Of a stretch of DNA of 14,123 nucleotides, positions 3,772 to 11,429 are shown in pieces (position 1 is the first letter of the stretch; each line of letters starts with the position of its first letter). Source of the stretch: JAGLYP01 sp034659435 (GTDB taxonomy: Bacteria; Patescibacteriota; Patescibacteriia; Patescibacteriales; UBA12075); assembly GCA_034659435.1 (NCBI GenBank), contig JAYEHJ010000057.1, positions 1-14,123 of the forward strand. The letters are read 5' to 3'. The position numbers and the translations under genes are program-made. The notes beneath the pieces are model-generated. The model saw only the letters and a program-made list of their open reading frames with translations, did not search any database and had not been told where the DNA came from.

Positions 3772-5340
3772 ATGCAACCGATAATTCAGGCGAAAAATTT
3801 AGATTTTGTTTATAACAGAGGCAAAGACAATGAATATCACGCGCTGATTAATATCAGTTTAGATATTTATCCTGAGGAATATATTGTAATATTCGGACCT
3901 TCCGGATGCGGGAAATCAACACTTTTAAATGTTATCGCCGGATTGGAAATGCCTGACAGCGGAAATGTTTCTGTTTTTGGAAAGGATTTAACCACGCTTA
4001 CCGAGAAAGAATACGCCAGCTATCACAGAAGGGATATTGGCATGGTTTTTCAGGCGTATAATCTAATTACCAGCCTTACGGTTTTAGATAATGTCGTGTT
4101 GCCGCAAATTTTTGTTAATGTCGGCAAAAGAAGGCGGGACAGATGGGGCAAGCAATTATTGGAGAGGTTTGGGATTTTAAAGCAGGCGCGTAAAATTCCA
4201 ACAGAATTATCCGGCGGACAGCAGCAGAGAATTGGCATCGCCCGCGCGATTGTTAATAATCCGAGAATTGTTTTGGCGGATGAGCCTGTCGGCAATTTGG
4301 ATTCAATTTCCGCGAAAAATGTTTTAGAAATTTTTTTCGAGCTGAATGAAAAAGAAAAAAAAACCATTATTACGGTAACGCATAATCCTGAGAATTTAGT
4401 TCATGCCGATCGGATAATTTATATGAAAGACGGAATTATCACAAGGGAAGTGGTTAATCATGACAAAAAGAAAAACAACAAAGACGGAAACGGCAAGAAA
4501 GATAAAAATATTGTCAATTTTAAGGCGCCGTCCACAGAGTTAAAAGATTTAATGCGCGCGTATCAAGGCTTGTCGCCTGAGCAGATAAATATTTTAATTA
4601 TGCCCTTTAAGGCTAAAATATTTTCCGGTCATTTTTTAACAAGCCGCAACATGGACGAAACCAAGGCGTTTGAAGAAGTGATTCAAAGGCGCCTTTTAGG
4701 AACTATTTCCGAAGAAGATTTTTTTGAAATTTTAAATAAAAGCAGTTTGGAAGGCGGAGTTGGTTTTGATCAAAGAACAGCAGGGAAAATTGTCCGCAGA
4801 GTAAATCGAGTGCTTAGAATTGCGTATTTTATTTATCAATCCCAAAGAAAAAGAAAAGACAAAAACGGAACGCATATTGTTATTACCGCCGAAGAAAAAG
4901 CTAAAAAAACCGCTGAATATCTTTTAGATACTTGTTATTATGAACACAAAAAAAATCTTAGCAGGCATCAGATTGAGCTTATAGAAAAATTGGTTAGGCA
5001 TCGCTTGTCCGGAAAAATTGAGAAAGACGATTTTTTTAATAAGATGGACAAGCCGTTGCGCGAAAAAGGAGCCGGACTTAATTTTAAAACCGCCAAGGCG
5101 ATTACAAGAGAATTGGAACTGATTTTAATTTTAGGCTTTGGCATAGTAAGATCCGGAAAAAACGCGAAAAAAGAAATAGGTGCGAAAGATGATAATAAAA
5201 AAAATGAATTAAATAACAAAAACAGTGAAGATTTGAATGATAAGCAAAACAAAGATTTGATTACTAGAGCTTCTCTTCAGGATAGAATTAATCTTGAACA
5301 GGAGCGTGAAGAAAAAATGATCAAGAATCAAGAATTATGA
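3772..5340 (+). CDS. MacB/LolD-type ABC ATPase with long C-terminal extension
   Basis: A 522-residue ATPase. The first 230 residues are a complete ABC domain of the MacB/LolD/FtsE group: Walker A GPSGCGKST (42-50), Q-loop Gln94, signature LSGGQ (146-150), Walker B IVLADEP (166-172) with catalytic Glu171, and H-loop His204. It should energise the FtsX-like permease encoded 74 bases downstream, in mechanotransmission-type export or lipoprotein/peptide handling; the substrate is unknown. Family members usually end near residue 230. Here a Lys/Asn-rich linker leads to an extra helical region with a duplicated motif (about 302-348 and 405-452: RxL.G.I..(E/D)DFF...GxG), then a Lys/Asn tail. The last codons (IKNQEL) lie inside a 7-bp repeat array, which may have replaced the original end. 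No SD. First gene of the operon. Confidence 0.93.
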   Translation: MQPIIQAKNLDFVYNRGKDNEYHALINISLDIYPEEYIVIFGPSGCGKSTLLNVIAGLEMPDSGNVSVFGKDLTTLTEKEYASYHRRDIGMVFQAYNLITSLTVLDNVVLPQIFVNVGKRRRDRWGKQLLERFGILKQARKIPTELSGGQQQRIGIARAIVNNPRIVLADEPVGNLDSISAKNVLEIFFELNEKEKKTIITVTHNPENLVHADRIIYMKDGIITREVVNHDKKKNNKDGNGKKDKNIVNFKAPSTELKDLMRAYQGLSPEQINILIMPFKAKIFSGHFLTSRNMDETKAFEEVIQRRLLGTISEEDFFEILNKSSLEGGVGFDQRTAGKIVRRVNRVLRIAYFIYQSQRKRKDKNGTHIVITAEEKAKKTAEYLLDTCYYEHKKNLSRHQIELIEKLVRHRLSGKIEKDDFFNKMDKPLREKGAGLNFKTAKAITRELELILILGFGIVRSGKNAKKEIGAKDDNKKNELNNKNSEDLNDKQNKDLITRASLQDRINLEQEREEKMIKNQEL

Positions 5341-5410
5341 ATCAAGAATTAAGGATTTCTATGCCCTTGATTCTTAATTCTTGATTCATAATTCTTAATT
5401 TTTAATAAGT
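5320..5410. repeat. 7-bp repeat array forming a 24-bp perfect inverted repeat
   Basis: Arms 5330-5353 and 5373-5396 are perfect reverse complements (24 of 24) around a 19-nt loop. Each arm is built from 7-bp words: ATCAAGA, ATCAAGA, ATTATGA, ATCAAGA, ATTAAGG on the left, and CTTGATT, CTTAATT, CTTGATT, CATAATT, CTTAATT on the right. The left arm contains the stop codon of the upstream ATPase (5338-5340). Confidence 0.9.
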
Positions 5411-5414
5411 TTTT

Positions 5415-6620
5415 ATGTTAGCTGCAGATTTATTTCGTTTGGCAACAAGAATGTTTAGAACCAATTGTTCGCGCACGATTTTAACTATTTTGGGGATTAG
5501 CGTCGGTATTGGCGCGATTTTGTTTTTGGTTTCCTTGGGTTATGGAGTGCAAGAGCTAATTTTAAATCGCATAACCACTTCAGATGCTTTATTAAGTTTG
5601 GATGTCAGCACAGGCGGCGTGGAAAGCTTTAAAATGGATGATAACGCCATTGATTCCATAAAAAAAATTAATGGCATTGAAAAAGTAAGCCCTTTAATTT
5701 CCACTCAGGCGCAAATGATTGTTAATGGAATTTCTTCGGAATTAAACGCAAATATGGCAAGCAATGATTTTTTTCGTTTGGACGGAACCGCTTTAAAAAA
5801 GGGAGAATTTTATACTGATGATTTGTCTGATAAAAATAAAATCGTTATTTCTTCGGCGGCATTGCGGTTATTTAATTTAAATGAAGAAAACGCTTTTAAT
5901 CAGAAAATAAATTTTTCTCTTCTTTTGCCATCTAAGGGGGAAGACGCGAATTTCGCAAGCGAATTTACCGCGTTGGAAGATGATTTTAATATTGTCGGTA
6001 TTATTGAAGATGAAAATTCCAGTTTTGTTTATTTGCCTTTTGGTATTGGCATGGATTACGGCTTTGATAATTACAGCAAAATAAAAGTTAAGGTTGAGGA
6101 TGAGGAAAGCTTGGATTTGGTAAGAACAGAGATTATTGATAAAGGTTTTATTGTCAGCGCCCTGTCTGATGTAATTGAACAAGCTAATCAAATATTTAAA
6201 GTGGTACAGATAATATTGGCGTCATTCGGCGTTGTCGCCTTGATTGTAAGCGCGATTGGCATGTTTAACACTATGACGATTACTTTGCTTGAAAGAACTC
6301 AGGAAATCGGCATTATGAAGACGCTAGGCGCGACCAGTTTTGATATTTGGAATATGTTTTTGGCGGAATCAATAATTATCGGTTTTTTCGGCGGACTGGG
6401 CGGAGTGGCTATCGGCTGGTTTGGCGGTGTTTTGTTTAATTATTTAATTAATTTGCTGGCTGGCGCTTTTGGCGGGGAAAAAATTGATATGTTTTATACG
6501 CCGTATTGGTTTGTAATTTTGATTATGTCTTTTTCTTCGGTTGTCGGACTTTTAACCGGTTTTTACCCGGCAAGAAGAGCGGCCAAGATTAACGCCTTGG
6601 AGGCTTTGAGGTATAAATAG
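5415..6620 (+). CDS. FtsX/MacB-type ABC permease (pair 1)
   Basis: A 401-residue permease with the four-helix FtsX/MacB layout. TM1 at about 20-46 (ILTILGISVGIGAILFLVS) is followed by a large extracytoplasmic MacB_PCD-like domain (about 50-255). The C-terminal three helices lie at about 262-290, 312-345 and 365-388. Conserved landmarks are the N-terminal amphipathic RMFRTN segment, SAIGMFNTM, the coupling segment LLERTQEIGIMKTLGA (about 291-306), and the terminal FYPARRAAKINALEALRY typical of the family. It is the membrane partner of the preceding ATPase. No SD precedes ATG 5415; the 74-base gap is filled by an inverted repeat of 7-bp words. It is clearly paralogous to the permease at 8133-9332. 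No MacA-like adaptor or outer-membrane channel is present, consistent with a non-tripartite role. Substrate unknown. Confidence 0.93.
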   Translation: MLAADLFRLATRMFRTNCSRTILTILGISVGIGAILFLVSLGYGVQELILNRITTSDALLSLDVSTGGVESFKMDDNAIDSIKKINGIEKVSPLISTQAQMIVNGISSELNANMASNDFFRLDGTALKKGEFYTDDLSDKNKIVISSAALRLFNLNEENAFNQKINFSLLLPSKGEDANFASEFTALEDDFNIVGIIEDENSSFVYLPFGIGMDYGFDNYSKIKVKVEDEESLDLVRTEIIDKGFIVSALSDVIEQANQIFKVVQIILASFGVVALIVSAIGMFNTMTITLLERTQEIGIMKTLGATSFDIWNMFLAESIIIGFFGGLGGVAIGWFGGVLFNYLINLLAGAFGGEKIDMFYTPYWFVILIMSFSSVVGLLTGFYPARRAAKINALEALRYK

Positions 6621-6621
6621 G

Positions 6622-6769
6622 ATTACAAATTACAAATTGCTACAAATTTACAAATATTAGTTAAATTTTTTGTTAATGTTTATAAATTTGTGATAATTAT
6701 TAAAAAGATATGATAAAATTGCGCAAAATATTTGTATTTGTGAATTTGTAGCAATTTGTAATTTGTAAT
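6622..6769. repeat. 148-bp inverted repeat with 35-base arms built of 7-bp words
   Basis: Arms 6622-6656 and 6735-6769 are reverse complements over 35 bases with a single G-T exception (6649/6742), around a 78-nt AT-rich loop. The arms contain reiterated ATTACAA and, on the other side, ATTTGTA words. The right arm ends five bases before ATG 6775, so the mRNA hairpin would bury the start region of the second ATPase. A small miniature-element origin is possible but no target duplication is evident. Confidence 0.9.
6711..6719 (+). promoter_or_regulatory. Possible internal promoter (extended -10) in the repeat loop
   Basis: TGATAAAAT in the loop of the inverted repeat reads as an extended -10 (TG-A-TAAAAT). 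No good -35 lies 16-18 bases upstream (TTGTGA at 6688-6693 is off by a few bases). A transcript from here would lack the left arm and leave the start region of the second ATPase unpaired. Confidence 0.25.
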
Positions 6770-6774
6770 ATTTA

Positions 6775-8100
6775 ATGCCTGAACCAATCATAAAACTTAA
6801 AGATTTGGAAATTACATATAATCCGGGCAAATCCAATGAGTATAGAGCCACTAAAGGCGTTTCAATGGAAATTTATCCCGGTGAATTTGTTGCGTTTTTC
6901 GGGCCGTCAGGATGCGGAAAATCCACTATTTTTTACAGTATTTTAGGCATCCTGCCGCCTTCGGCCGGAGAAATGTATGTACTTGGGAAAAATCCTTATT
7001 CTTATTCACCGGAAGAAATGGTTAATTTTCAAACCAATACTATCGGTATTATTTATCAGTCGTTTTTTTTGATTAATTCAATTTCCGTAATTGATAATGT
7101 TTCTTTGCCGCAAATTTTTCATGGAGTGTCTCCCGGCAGAAGAAAGAAATGGGCGCTGGAGTTATTAAAACGTTTTGATATGGGCGAGCATGGCGGCAAG
7201 TATCCTGATAATTTGTCAGGCGGCCAGTCGCAGCGCGTATCAGTTGCCAGAGCAATGGTTAATAACCCAAAAATATTATTAGCTGATGAACCGACCGGTA
7301 ATTTGGATTCCGTTTCCACCAAGCAAGTTATGGGATCTTTAGAGGAGATTAATCGGGTTGATAAAAAAACCGTAATTATCATTACTCATAATGCCGCCCA
7401 ATTATCCTACGCGCACCGCGTGTTTTATATGAAAGACGGTCTCTTGGAAAGAGTTGTTCCTAATCCGGAAAAAAAGCAAATCGCCAAAATGGATAAGCAA
7501 AAAATGCTGGTAACCGAAATGGAAAAACTTTCTGAAATTTATCCTTATGACACTCCAGTTAGATTAAAAGTTAAAAGCTTGGTTAATTATTTGACGCAGG
7601 AATTTAATTTTGATCAGGTGTTAAGGCTTGAAGATTTTACGCAATTGGCGGTTGAAAGAAAAATAAGCAAAGATGAATATATAGCGCTTTTGACAAAAAG
7701 GTTTCATGACGGCGGAATCGGGGTTAGTCTTGCTGCCGGCAGAGTAATGGCTGAAAAAGTTGAGCGAATATTAAAACAATCGGAAGATGTTCGCCGTTTT
7801 CGCCGCCGTTTTATGAATAATAATTTTTTTTCCAGAGAAAAAGAAGTTCTTAAGCGATTAGGCGATTATATCGCGGAAGAGTATAAAGAAAAATTGGAGC
7901 CGATAAAAAAGAAAAGATTAAAGGAATTGGTGTATAAACGAATCGCGAGCCTTATAGGACGGGAAGAATTTGAAGGATCTTTGCGCATACCGCTTGAGAA
8001 GGGCGGATTGGGAATAAGCCGTTTGCGCTCCCGCGGCTTAACATTATATTTTGAAAAAATTTTAACCCAAGGCGTAGAAAGCAAAGGGCATGGACACTAA
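6775..8100 (+). CDS. MacB/LolD-type ABC ATPase with C-terminal extension (pair 2)
   Basis: A 441-residue paralogue of the ATPase at 3772-5340. The ABC core is intact: Walker A GPSGCGKST (43-51), Q-loop Gln95, signature LSGGQ (147-151), Walker B ILLADEP (167-173), H-loop His205. After residue 230 the same type of helical extension follows, with two motif copies at about 290-333 (ISKDEY ... DGGIGVSLAAGRVMAEKVERIL in shorter pieces) and 385-430 (IGREEF ... KGGLGISRLRS). The extension therefore existed before the two pairs diverged and is probably functional, perhaps regulating ATPase activity or contacting a cytoplasmic partner. There is no SD, and the start lies beside the right arm of a large inverted repeat. 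The permease begins 32 bases downstream. The C-terminus (GHGH) is short, without the Lys/Asn tail of its paralogue. Confidence 0.93.
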   Translation: MPEPIIKLKDLEITYNPGKSNEYRATKGVSMEIYPGEFVAFFGPSGCGKSTIFYSILGILPPSAGEMYVLGKNPYSYSPEEMVNFQTNTIGIIYQSFFLINSISVIDNVSLPQIFHGVSPGRRKKWALELLKRFDMGEHGGKYPDNLSGGQSQRVSVARAMVNNPKILLADEPTGNLDSVSTKQVMGSLEEINRVDKKTVIIITHNAAQLSYAHRVFYMKDGLLERVVPNPEKKQIAKMDKQKMLVTEMEKLSEIYPYDTPVRLKVKSLVNYLTQEFNFDQVLRLEDFTQLAVERKISKDEYIALLTKRFHDGGIGVSLAAGRVMAEKVERILKQSEDVRRFRRRFMNNNFFSREKEVLKRLGDYIAEEYKEKLEPIKKKRLKELVYKRIASLIGREEFEGSLRIPLEKGGLGISRLRSRGLTLYFEKILTQGVESKGHGH

Positions 8101-8106
8101 GCGAAA

Positions 8107-8127
8107 ATCATAAATCATAAATTTTAA
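8107..8127. repeat. Short 7-bp word array between ATPase 2 and permease 2
   Basis: Three consecutive 7-bp units ATCATAA, ATCATAA, ATTTTAA fill most of the 32-base gap before ATG 8133. The word differs from those at the other junctions but has the same length and the same AT(T/C) opening. Confidence 0.6.
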
Positions 8128-8132
8128 AACTT

Positions 8133-9332
8133 ATGGGCATGATGCGCATACAAGATACTATTAGTTTGGCGACTCGCATGTTCCGGACTCGTCCGGCGCG
8201 TACTTGGCTGACAATTTTTGGCATTGGCGTCGGCATTGGCGCGGTGGTTATTTTAGTAGGGCTTGGATATGGGCTGCAAGGGATCTTGCTTGAGCAGATT
8301 GTATTTGGAGAGGCCATGCTTAGTCTGAATGTTATGTCGCCGCCATCTCATATCGTCACAATCAACAAAGAAGAAATTGACAATTTTTTCGCGATTAAAA
8401 ACGTTGAAGATGTCGCGCCATTGGCAAGTTTTGCGGCATCGGTTACATACGGAGAATTGACAGGCAGTATTATTCTTAACGGAGTTGAGCCGGACTATTT
8501 TAAATACGCAGGCGTTGTTGCCAAATCCGGAGAGTTTTTTACGGATAATGAAACAAATTCAATTTTGCTTTCTTCAGCAGTAATGAAGCTGTTTGAGAAA
8601 GAAGCTGATCAAATTATCGGTGAAAAGGTCAGTTTTAAAGTTTTTATTCCGGTTGGCGATACTGATGAGGTGCAGGAAATACCATTTGACAAAGAATATA
8701 TAGTGAAAGGCGTAATAGAAGATGAAGCGTCTATTTTTGCTTATATCCCTTTGCAGGAATTTTCATCACGATTTGTTATTCCCTATTATGACAAGGCCAG
8801 AGTAAGGGTTTCCGGCAGGGAATTTTTAGATGTGGTTGAAGAGGATATATTGGGTAGGGGCTTTATTGTTACCGCGCTTTCCAAGACCGTTGATCAGGCT
8901 AATAAGATATTTAGCGGAATCCAGGCTACCTTGGCTTTATTTGGCGGAATCGCATTGGTTGTGTCGGCAATCGGCATGTTCAATACTATGACAGTCACCT
9001 TGCTTGAGCGCACAAAAGAAATTGGAATTATGCGCACTATCGGCGGCTCGCCTTTAAAAATAAAAGTGATGTTTTTAACCGAGTCTGTATTAATGGGGAC
9101 ATTGGGCGGATTCATGGGGATTTTATTGGGTGTCGGCGGGGGATTGTCAATAAATTTTTTATTAAGCATGTTAGCCGCAAAGATGGGCGGCGAGCCAATG
9201 AGCCTTTTTCGTTTTCCAATTCCATTTTTATTATTTATTGCCATATTCGGCGCGGTAATGGGTTATTTAACAGGTTTGTTTCCTTCAAAAAGAGCAGGCT
9301 CTTTAAGCCCATTAGATGCTATTCGCGGATAA
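8133..9332 (+). CDS. FtsX/MacB-type ABC permease (pair 2)
   Basis: A 399-residue permease, paralogous to the one at 5415-6620 throughout. TM1 at about 25-48 (WLTIFGIGVGIGAVVILVG) is followed by the extracytoplasmic MacB_PCD-like domain (about 50-255). Three C-terminal helices lie at about 262-290, 312-345 and 362-386. Shared signatures are the RMFRT start, VVSAIGMFNTMT, the coupling segment LLERTKEIGIMRTIGG and the end GLFPSKRAGSLSPLDAIR. It should form a complex with the ATPase just upstream, or mixed complexes with pair 1. ATG 8133 is the first of three close in-frame Met codons (8133, 8139, 8142) and none has an SD, so the exact start is uncertain by a few residues. No intrinsic terminator is evident after it; a new promoter lies 35 bases downstream. 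Confidence 0.93.
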   Translation: MGMMRIQDTISLATRMFRTRPARTWLTIFGIGVGIGAVVILVGLGYGLQGILLEQIVFGEAMLSLNVMSPPSHIVTINKEEIDNFFAIKNVEDVAPLASFAASVTYGELTGSIILNGVEPDYFKYAGVVAKSGEFFTDNETNSILLSSAVMKLFEKEADQIIGEKVSFKVFIPVGDTDEVQEIPFDKEYIVKGVIEDEASIFAYIPLQEFSSRFVIPYYDKARVRVSGREFLDVVEEDILGRGFIVTALSKTVDQANKIFSGIQATLALFGGIALVVSAIGMFNTMTVTLLERTKEIGIMRTIGGSPLKIKVMFLTESVLMGTLGGFMGILLGVGGGLSINFLLSMLAAKMGGEPMSLFRFPIPFLLFIAIFGAVMGYLTGLFPSKRAGSLSPLDAIRG

Positions 9333-9366
9333 AATTAGACCACGAATATGTTATTTTTACAAAATA

Positions 9367-9375
9367 TGGTATAAT
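9367..9375 (+). promoter_or_regulatory. Extended -10 promoter of the Ig-like secreted protein gene
   Basis: TGG-TATAAT (9367-9375), identical to the extended -10 of the ABC operon promoter. No good -35 is visible, as is common for extended -10 promoters. The 5' leader is about 55 nt. Confidence 0.5.
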
Positions 9376-9436
9376 ATTATTAATTAATATAATAATGTGG
9401 ATAAGTAGTTTACAATAATTTAAATAGCATTTCCCC

Positions 9437-11236
9437 ATGCCTAAAAGAATAAAAAGACAAATTAAAAAGTCTATGCCGTTTTTTATAATTATTTCTTTAA
9501 TTATAAGTTCAACGGCAATGGGCTTGTTTTTTAATATTGATTATAATATTTATAATTTTTTTAATAATTCAGAATCTCCCGTAGTGTCGCTGCCGGAAGC
9601 CCAAGCCACTGATACTGCCAGCACTACCGTTGAGGTGCAAAACGCGCCGCCAAGCATGTCTGGCCATCCGATAGAAGTCCCGGCTTCCACTTCCACATCT
9701 CCTATAAATATCGGCGATACTTTAACCATAACAGTAGAAGCTAGCGATGGTGAAAGTAATAGTTATTATTTAATTATTTGTTCAAGCAATTCTATTGAAG
9801 TTGACCAAGCTAGCGGCACAAATCATCATTGTAGCGATATAACTTTTGGATCTTCTACATTAACAGCCTCTGGCGTTGTAGCCACTACGACTTTTGCTGT
9901 TGATGATCCTAGCGATGATCCTGGCGCTGAAACAGATGAGTGGTACGCGTTTGTCTGTGATAATCATGCTACGCAAGCTGATTGTTCAAGTCACAGCCAA
10001 GGCGCTTCTCCGGGAAGCGGCGATAATTCAAGCCCTTTTTATATTAATCACGCGCCGAGTTTAGCAAGTGTTTCCACAACAGACGACAATAAAGACCCCG
10101 GAGGCGGTGATTTTACAATTACCGCCGTTACGACAGATAGTGATGTTATGGGAGGTCTTGATGAGTTGACTTTATATATTTGCGGCTCAATCGGCTGGGA
10201 TGTTTCAACCGGATGTACTGGCAGCGAATTGTGTCATAGCACTTCAACCACGCCCAATGTTTCCTGTACTTTTGCCACCGGCACTCCGGCAATAGATGCT
10301 GATTATGAATATTACGCCTATGTAAAAGATCAGCACGATTTTGCGGCGGCTGACAATTACGCGACCAGCACATATACGGTTAATAATGTCGCGCCTGAGG
10401 TTGGCAGTGTTGTGATAAACGGCGGAGTTGATATTGTTTTAAATATGAAGAATATGGATGAGTATCTGGCTACAACATCTTCAACGGCAATTTCCGATAA
10501 TAACGGCTGCGAAGATATTGTTTCCGCCACTAGCACGATTTATTGGTCAAGCGCAACAGCAGAGCATGGCTGTACGCAGGATGATGATGACTGTTATCCA
10601 ATCGCAAGCACTTATTGTACAATTCTTTCCGGAAGCTGTGAAGGCAGTTCTGATGTCGACTTGACTTATACTTGTTCAACAACGCTTGCGTATCACGCAA
10701 TTCCAACGGATGAGTCATCAGGCAATACCAGCAGCAGCACTAATTGGTTGGCAGGAATTACGGTTTTTGACGATGATGGCGCGTACGGCACGGCAACTTC
10801 CGTGTCAGGCGTTGATGTCGCGACTTTAACCGCGTTAGATGTCACAGAAGATGCTATTCCTTATTTGACGATTAAAAGCGGAGAAAATTCCGGTGATTAT
10901 AATGCCACAACAACAATAGCCAATTACGGAAATAGTCCGCTTGATGCCGGTGTTGACGTGGATGACATGGACAAAGACGAGGGTCCGGCTAATGATATTA
11001 AAGCTGAAAATCAGCAATTTGCCACCAGCACTTTCGCGTATGGCAGCGGAACATGGTCAGTTGAACAGGCATCATCAACATTGCAGGTTGATACAGACAC
11101 AGTAAAACCGGCGACAGGCGCGTTAGATATTAGCGATGAGGTATATTGGGGAATTTATATTCCTGTTGGAAAGCCATCCGGAGCTTATACCGGTATGAAT
11201 ACTTTTACTGCAATTTTGGATAGTGATAATTGGTAA
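9437..11236 (+). CDS. Exported protein with Cys-containing Ig-like repeats, 599 aa
   Basis: A 599-residue exported protein. A Lys/Arg N-terminus (PKRIKRQIKK) and hydrophobic segment (about 14-33) form a signal sequence. A signal-peptidase-like AQA site near residue 57 resembles those of the two following exported proteins. The rest is Ser/Thr/Asp-rich, low in Lys, and built of Ig-like/cadherin-like beta domains: about 68-205 (TLTITVEASDGES..YYLIIC), 204-317 (DFTITAVTTDSD..LTLYIC) and 316-460 (third, more divergent), then a Cys-free domain to the end (GAYTGMNTFTAIL). Domains 1-3 each contain paired Cys spaced as for disulfides. No anchor, sortase motif or dockerin is seen. Likely a secreted surface protein or adhesin-like component; the exact role is unknown. 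There is no SD. It is followed by a perfect terminator and is monocistronic. Confidence 0.85.
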   Translation: MPKRIKRQIKKSMPFFIIISLIISSTAMGLFFNIDYNIYNFFNNSESPVVSLPEAQATDTASTTVEVQNAPPSMSGHPIEVPASTSTSPINIGDTLTITVEASDGESNSYYLIICSSNSIEVDQASGTNHHCSDITFGSSTLTASGVVATTTFAVDDPSDDPGAETDEWYAFVCDNHATQADCSSHSQGASPGSGDNSSPFYINHAPSLASVSTTDDNKDPGGGDFTITAVTTDSDVMGGLDELTLYICGSIGWDVSTGCTGSELCHSTSTTPNVSCTFATGTPAIDADYEYYAYVKDQHDFAAADNYATSTYTVNNVAPEVGSVVINGGVDIVLNMKNMDEYLATTSSTAISDNNGCEDIVSATSTIYWSSATAEHGCTQDDDDCYPIASTYCTILSGSCEGSSDVDLTYTCSTTLAYHAIPTDESSGNTSSSTNWLAGITVFDDDGAYGTATSVSGVDVATLTALDVTEDAIPYLTIKSGENSGDYNATTTIANYGNSPLDAGVDVDDMDKDEGPANDIKAENQQFATSTFAYGSGTWSVEQASSTLQVDTDTVKPATGALDISDEVYWGIYIPVGKPSGAYTGMNTFTAILDSDNW

Positions 11237-11263
11237 AAAATCAAATGTTAATTTAAATATTAT

Positions 11264-11289
11264 AAAATACCCGTTTTACGGGTATTTTT
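11264..11289 (+). terminator. Intrinsic terminator after the Ig-like protein gene
   Basis: Perfect 11-bp stem (11264-11274 / 11278-11288) with a 3-nt loop TTT. The 3' arm ends in the T-run at 11285-11289. The A-run on the left arm also makes it usable on the opposite strand. Confidence 0.88.
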
Positions 11290-11320
11290 GTTTGAAATTG
11301 TTTTTTTTTAAAAAAACCAC

Positions 11321-11349
11321 TTGAAATTATTTGTAAAATATAGTATATT
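11321..11349 (+). promoter_or_regulatory. Promoter of the two-gene cell-envelope operon
   Basis: TTGAAA (11321-11326), a 17-bp spacer and TATATT (11344-11349). Expected start is about 11356, leaving a leader of about 74 nt. The leader contains a weak inverted repeat CCAAAA / TTTTGG (about 11376-11395) followed by T-rich sequence, which could be a minor attenuator. No SD precedes ATG 11430. Confidence 0.55.
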
Positions 11350-11429
11350 ATATGTATAAACAAATAAAATATAGGCCAAAACTTTAAAATTTTTGGATTT
11401 TTTTAGTATATAAAAATATTGACTTTTTA

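Noticed and set aside
4050..4367. Minus-strand 105-aa ORF within the ABC ATPase gene
   Set aside because: Lies wholly inside a highly conserved ATPase domain on the other strand.
6622..6769. Insertion sequence or transposon ends
   Set aside because: The 78-nt interior has no transposase and no flanking target duplication was found; the heptamer composition fits repeat expansion better.
9396..9404. TGTGGATAA, a perfect DnaA-box consensus on the minus strand
   Set aside because: A single 9-mer in the leader of a secreted-protein gene, with no second box, no dnaA/dnaN and no clear origin structure; chance is sufficient.
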